Shown: in pieces, positions 62,973 to 64,000 of the stretch
Layout: each line of letters opens with the position of its first letter
How positions within the stretch are numbered: the first letter of the stretch is position 1
Assembly (NCBI GenBank): GCA_903632075.3
Contig: CAHIKZ030005407.1
Location: 1,618,501-1,682,500, forward strand
Direction: 5' to 3'
Source of the DNA: Acanthosepion pharaonis
Taxonomy: Eukaryota > Mollusca > Cephalopoda > Sepiida > Sepiidae
Length of the DNA: 64,000 nucleotides
Program-made: the position numbers and the translations under genes
The notes under the pieces: generated by a model
What the model was told of the DNA's origin: nothing
The model's input: the letters and a program-made list of their open reading frames with translations, nothing else
Databases searched by the model: none

Positions 62973-62974
<2 letters not shown>

Positions 62975-63148
62975 GTATTGTTTGAATTTTACTTGTTAGA
63001 TATTCTAAAATCATATTTTCTCCACAGAGCTGATAACATATTTTGAGAGGAAATAACTTTAGGTAAAAATAAACTGATAAAAAAATAAAATCTATGGCCA
63101 TATTCCTGATTCATATTTACAAGGACGTACATTAAAAGGGCAAAACTT

Positions 63149-63149
63149 A

Positions 63150-63184
<35 letters not shown>

Positions 63185-63185
63185 T
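63149..63185. repeat. (TATC)n microsatellite
   Basis: About nine TATC units. Confidence 0.96.
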
Positions 63186-63214
63186 TAGAAAAATATAACA
63201 AATTGCAAAGGTTT

Positions 63215-63260
63215 TTTTTGTGACGCGTTTCATCGGTTAGGATTTCATCGGACTGGGCTT
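63215..63260 (-). repeat. Hammerhead-like motif, PLE type, degraded
   Basis: The minus strand reads CCGATGA, ATC..GAT as stem II, then GAAACGCGTC. This is the exact minimal-stem-III ending used by Penelope/retrozyme hammerheads. Core U4 is C here, and stem I does not pair. Confidence 0.45.
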
Positions 63261-63384
63261 TATTGACGTTGCCACGACTATCAATATCTATATATATCGT
63301 CATCCACAGACAGACTTTTTTCGCTGTATCACGGCTCAACAGTGTGGCTAGACATCCGATCGCTTCAGGTCGGGACCGAAAATA

Positions 63385-63491
63385 TTAATATAAAAATGAA
63401 CATTGAAGTCAACACTTAGAGGCGACAGACTGTTTCATGCTAAACAGTCGTCAGGCCAGACGATTGTGTTTAGCATGAAAACAGTCTGTCG

Positions 63492-63494
<3 letters not shown>
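63385..63494. ncRNA. Hammerhead-like inverted dimer, copies H4 (minus) and H5 (plus)
   Basis: H4 on the minus strand has GGC (63455-63457), CTGACGA (63448-63454) and a short stem II within 63437-63447. GAA, ACA/TGT stem III with GTC triloop and C17 at 63424 follow, then GCC (63421-63423) pairing with GGC. All invariant core bases are present. The opposite strand carries H5 in mirror arrangement around GGCC, with core CAGACGA and one extra A before stem III, so it is probably dead. The left flank 63391-63415 equals the family's distal arm, and the right end runs straight into (TA)n. Confidence 0.7.
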
Positions 63495-63574
<80 letters not shown>

Positions 63575-63597
63575 GGAGGCGGAGAGAGAGAGATATC
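63495..63597. repeat. (TA)n/(AG)n compound microsatellite
   Basis: TA to 63536, AG to 63568 and impure GA to 63592. Confidence 0.97.
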
Positions 63598-63599
63598 TG

Positions 63600-64000
63600 G
63601 CAAACCTGGTTGCATCGAGCTGCTGGATGCTTGGTCTGTCAAGCACCGTCTTGTTTACGCCAGCCAGCTTCTTCTCCCGGTTTGACCGTTGAGATCGTGT
63701 AGATCTTTGTCTATTCCGCCGTTGGGGTCTTCGGGTTGGTCGCGTTCAGTTTGGTTCCTCATCCTCGACTTTGCCGCCATGGAACTCCAGATGGCTTCGC
63801 TGTTCGGATCACTGGGGTCCTGCGAGCCCTCCATCACGACAAGGAACTATCTCAATACCCTTTGAGTCGCGACGGAGACTATTCTGGCCAAGTGTGTGGG
63901 CTTCTCCGGTCGCGCGGAGTTGTGTACCATAATCAAATCCATGTGAATGGCCACGTCAAATTCTCTTTGACATCGCTTTCGTTCACACTTCAGCAAGTCC
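63600..64000 (-). other. GC-rich segment with short unassigned frame
   Basis: Composition changes sharply after the microsatellite. The minus-strand frame 63655-63837 starts MMEGSQDPSDPNSEAIWSSM, is Asp/Pro/Arg-rich and ends at a TAA. It matches no domain I recognise. It could be an N-terminal exon, a gag-like fragment or a chance frame. The window ends before the context is clear. Confidence 0.3.

Overview
The window reads as intergenic or intronic DNA from an animal genome. The most likely source is a mollusc, probably a cephalopod of the octopus type. The reasons are the AT-rich composition, more than thirty long (TA)n runs, tRNA-headed SINEs, several lineages of decayed non-LTR retrotransposons, Penelope-like elements and many small DNA transposons. 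The species call is inference. I found no intact host protein-coding gene. Every recognisable protein is a broken mobile-element fragment, and most open frames are translations of microsatellites or of decayed LINEs.

Layout. 1-6000: two related repeat copies, a hammerhead-like repeat, SINEs and a Penelope-like GIY-YIG fragment with its terminal sequences. 6200-6740: a ~37-bp minisatellite. 7200-11700: jockey/CR1-like LINE 3' ends on both strands. 12300-17640: a dense minus-strand cluster of RTE-like LINE copies, interrupted by a foldback element with 31-bp perfect terminal repeats and by a 5S-rRNA-derived SINE with a 9-bp target duplication. 18600-24900: a minisatellite-bearing composite repeat in two opposed copies, a hammerhead-like motif, a Penelope relic, a mariner-type transposase relic and LINE fragments. 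25500-32300: tandem repeats, a second mariner transposase relic, LINE fragments and palindromes. 33200-36450: SINE, the clearest hammerhead-type foldback, and a mariner MITE. 37780-45450: nested inverted duplications, with a pogo-like transposon in the right half. 45900-48960: a truncated U2 snRNA pseudogene, a ~530-bp foldback, a piggyBac-type MITE and a LINE. 49600-53800: RTE copy with a structured 187-bp insertion, SINE copies, an AT higher-order repeat and a Penelope relic. 54400-63600: microsatellites, SINE copies, a second large foldback, TIR elements and another hammerhead foldback. 63600-64000: a GC-richer segment of unknown nature.

The most interesting signal is a palindromic repeat family (34171-34275, 63385-63494, 32121-32216, 2491-2563). 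It carries a type-I hammerhead ribozyme core: CTGACGA, a stem II, GAA, a 3-bp stem III with triloop, then C at the cleavage position. Looser CTGANGA/hairpin/GAAA modules recur at the ends of otherwise unrelated repeats, including SINEs and Penelope-like elements. The elements do not form a pathway. What links them is nested insertion and the way SINE and foldback ends abut (TA)n tracts.
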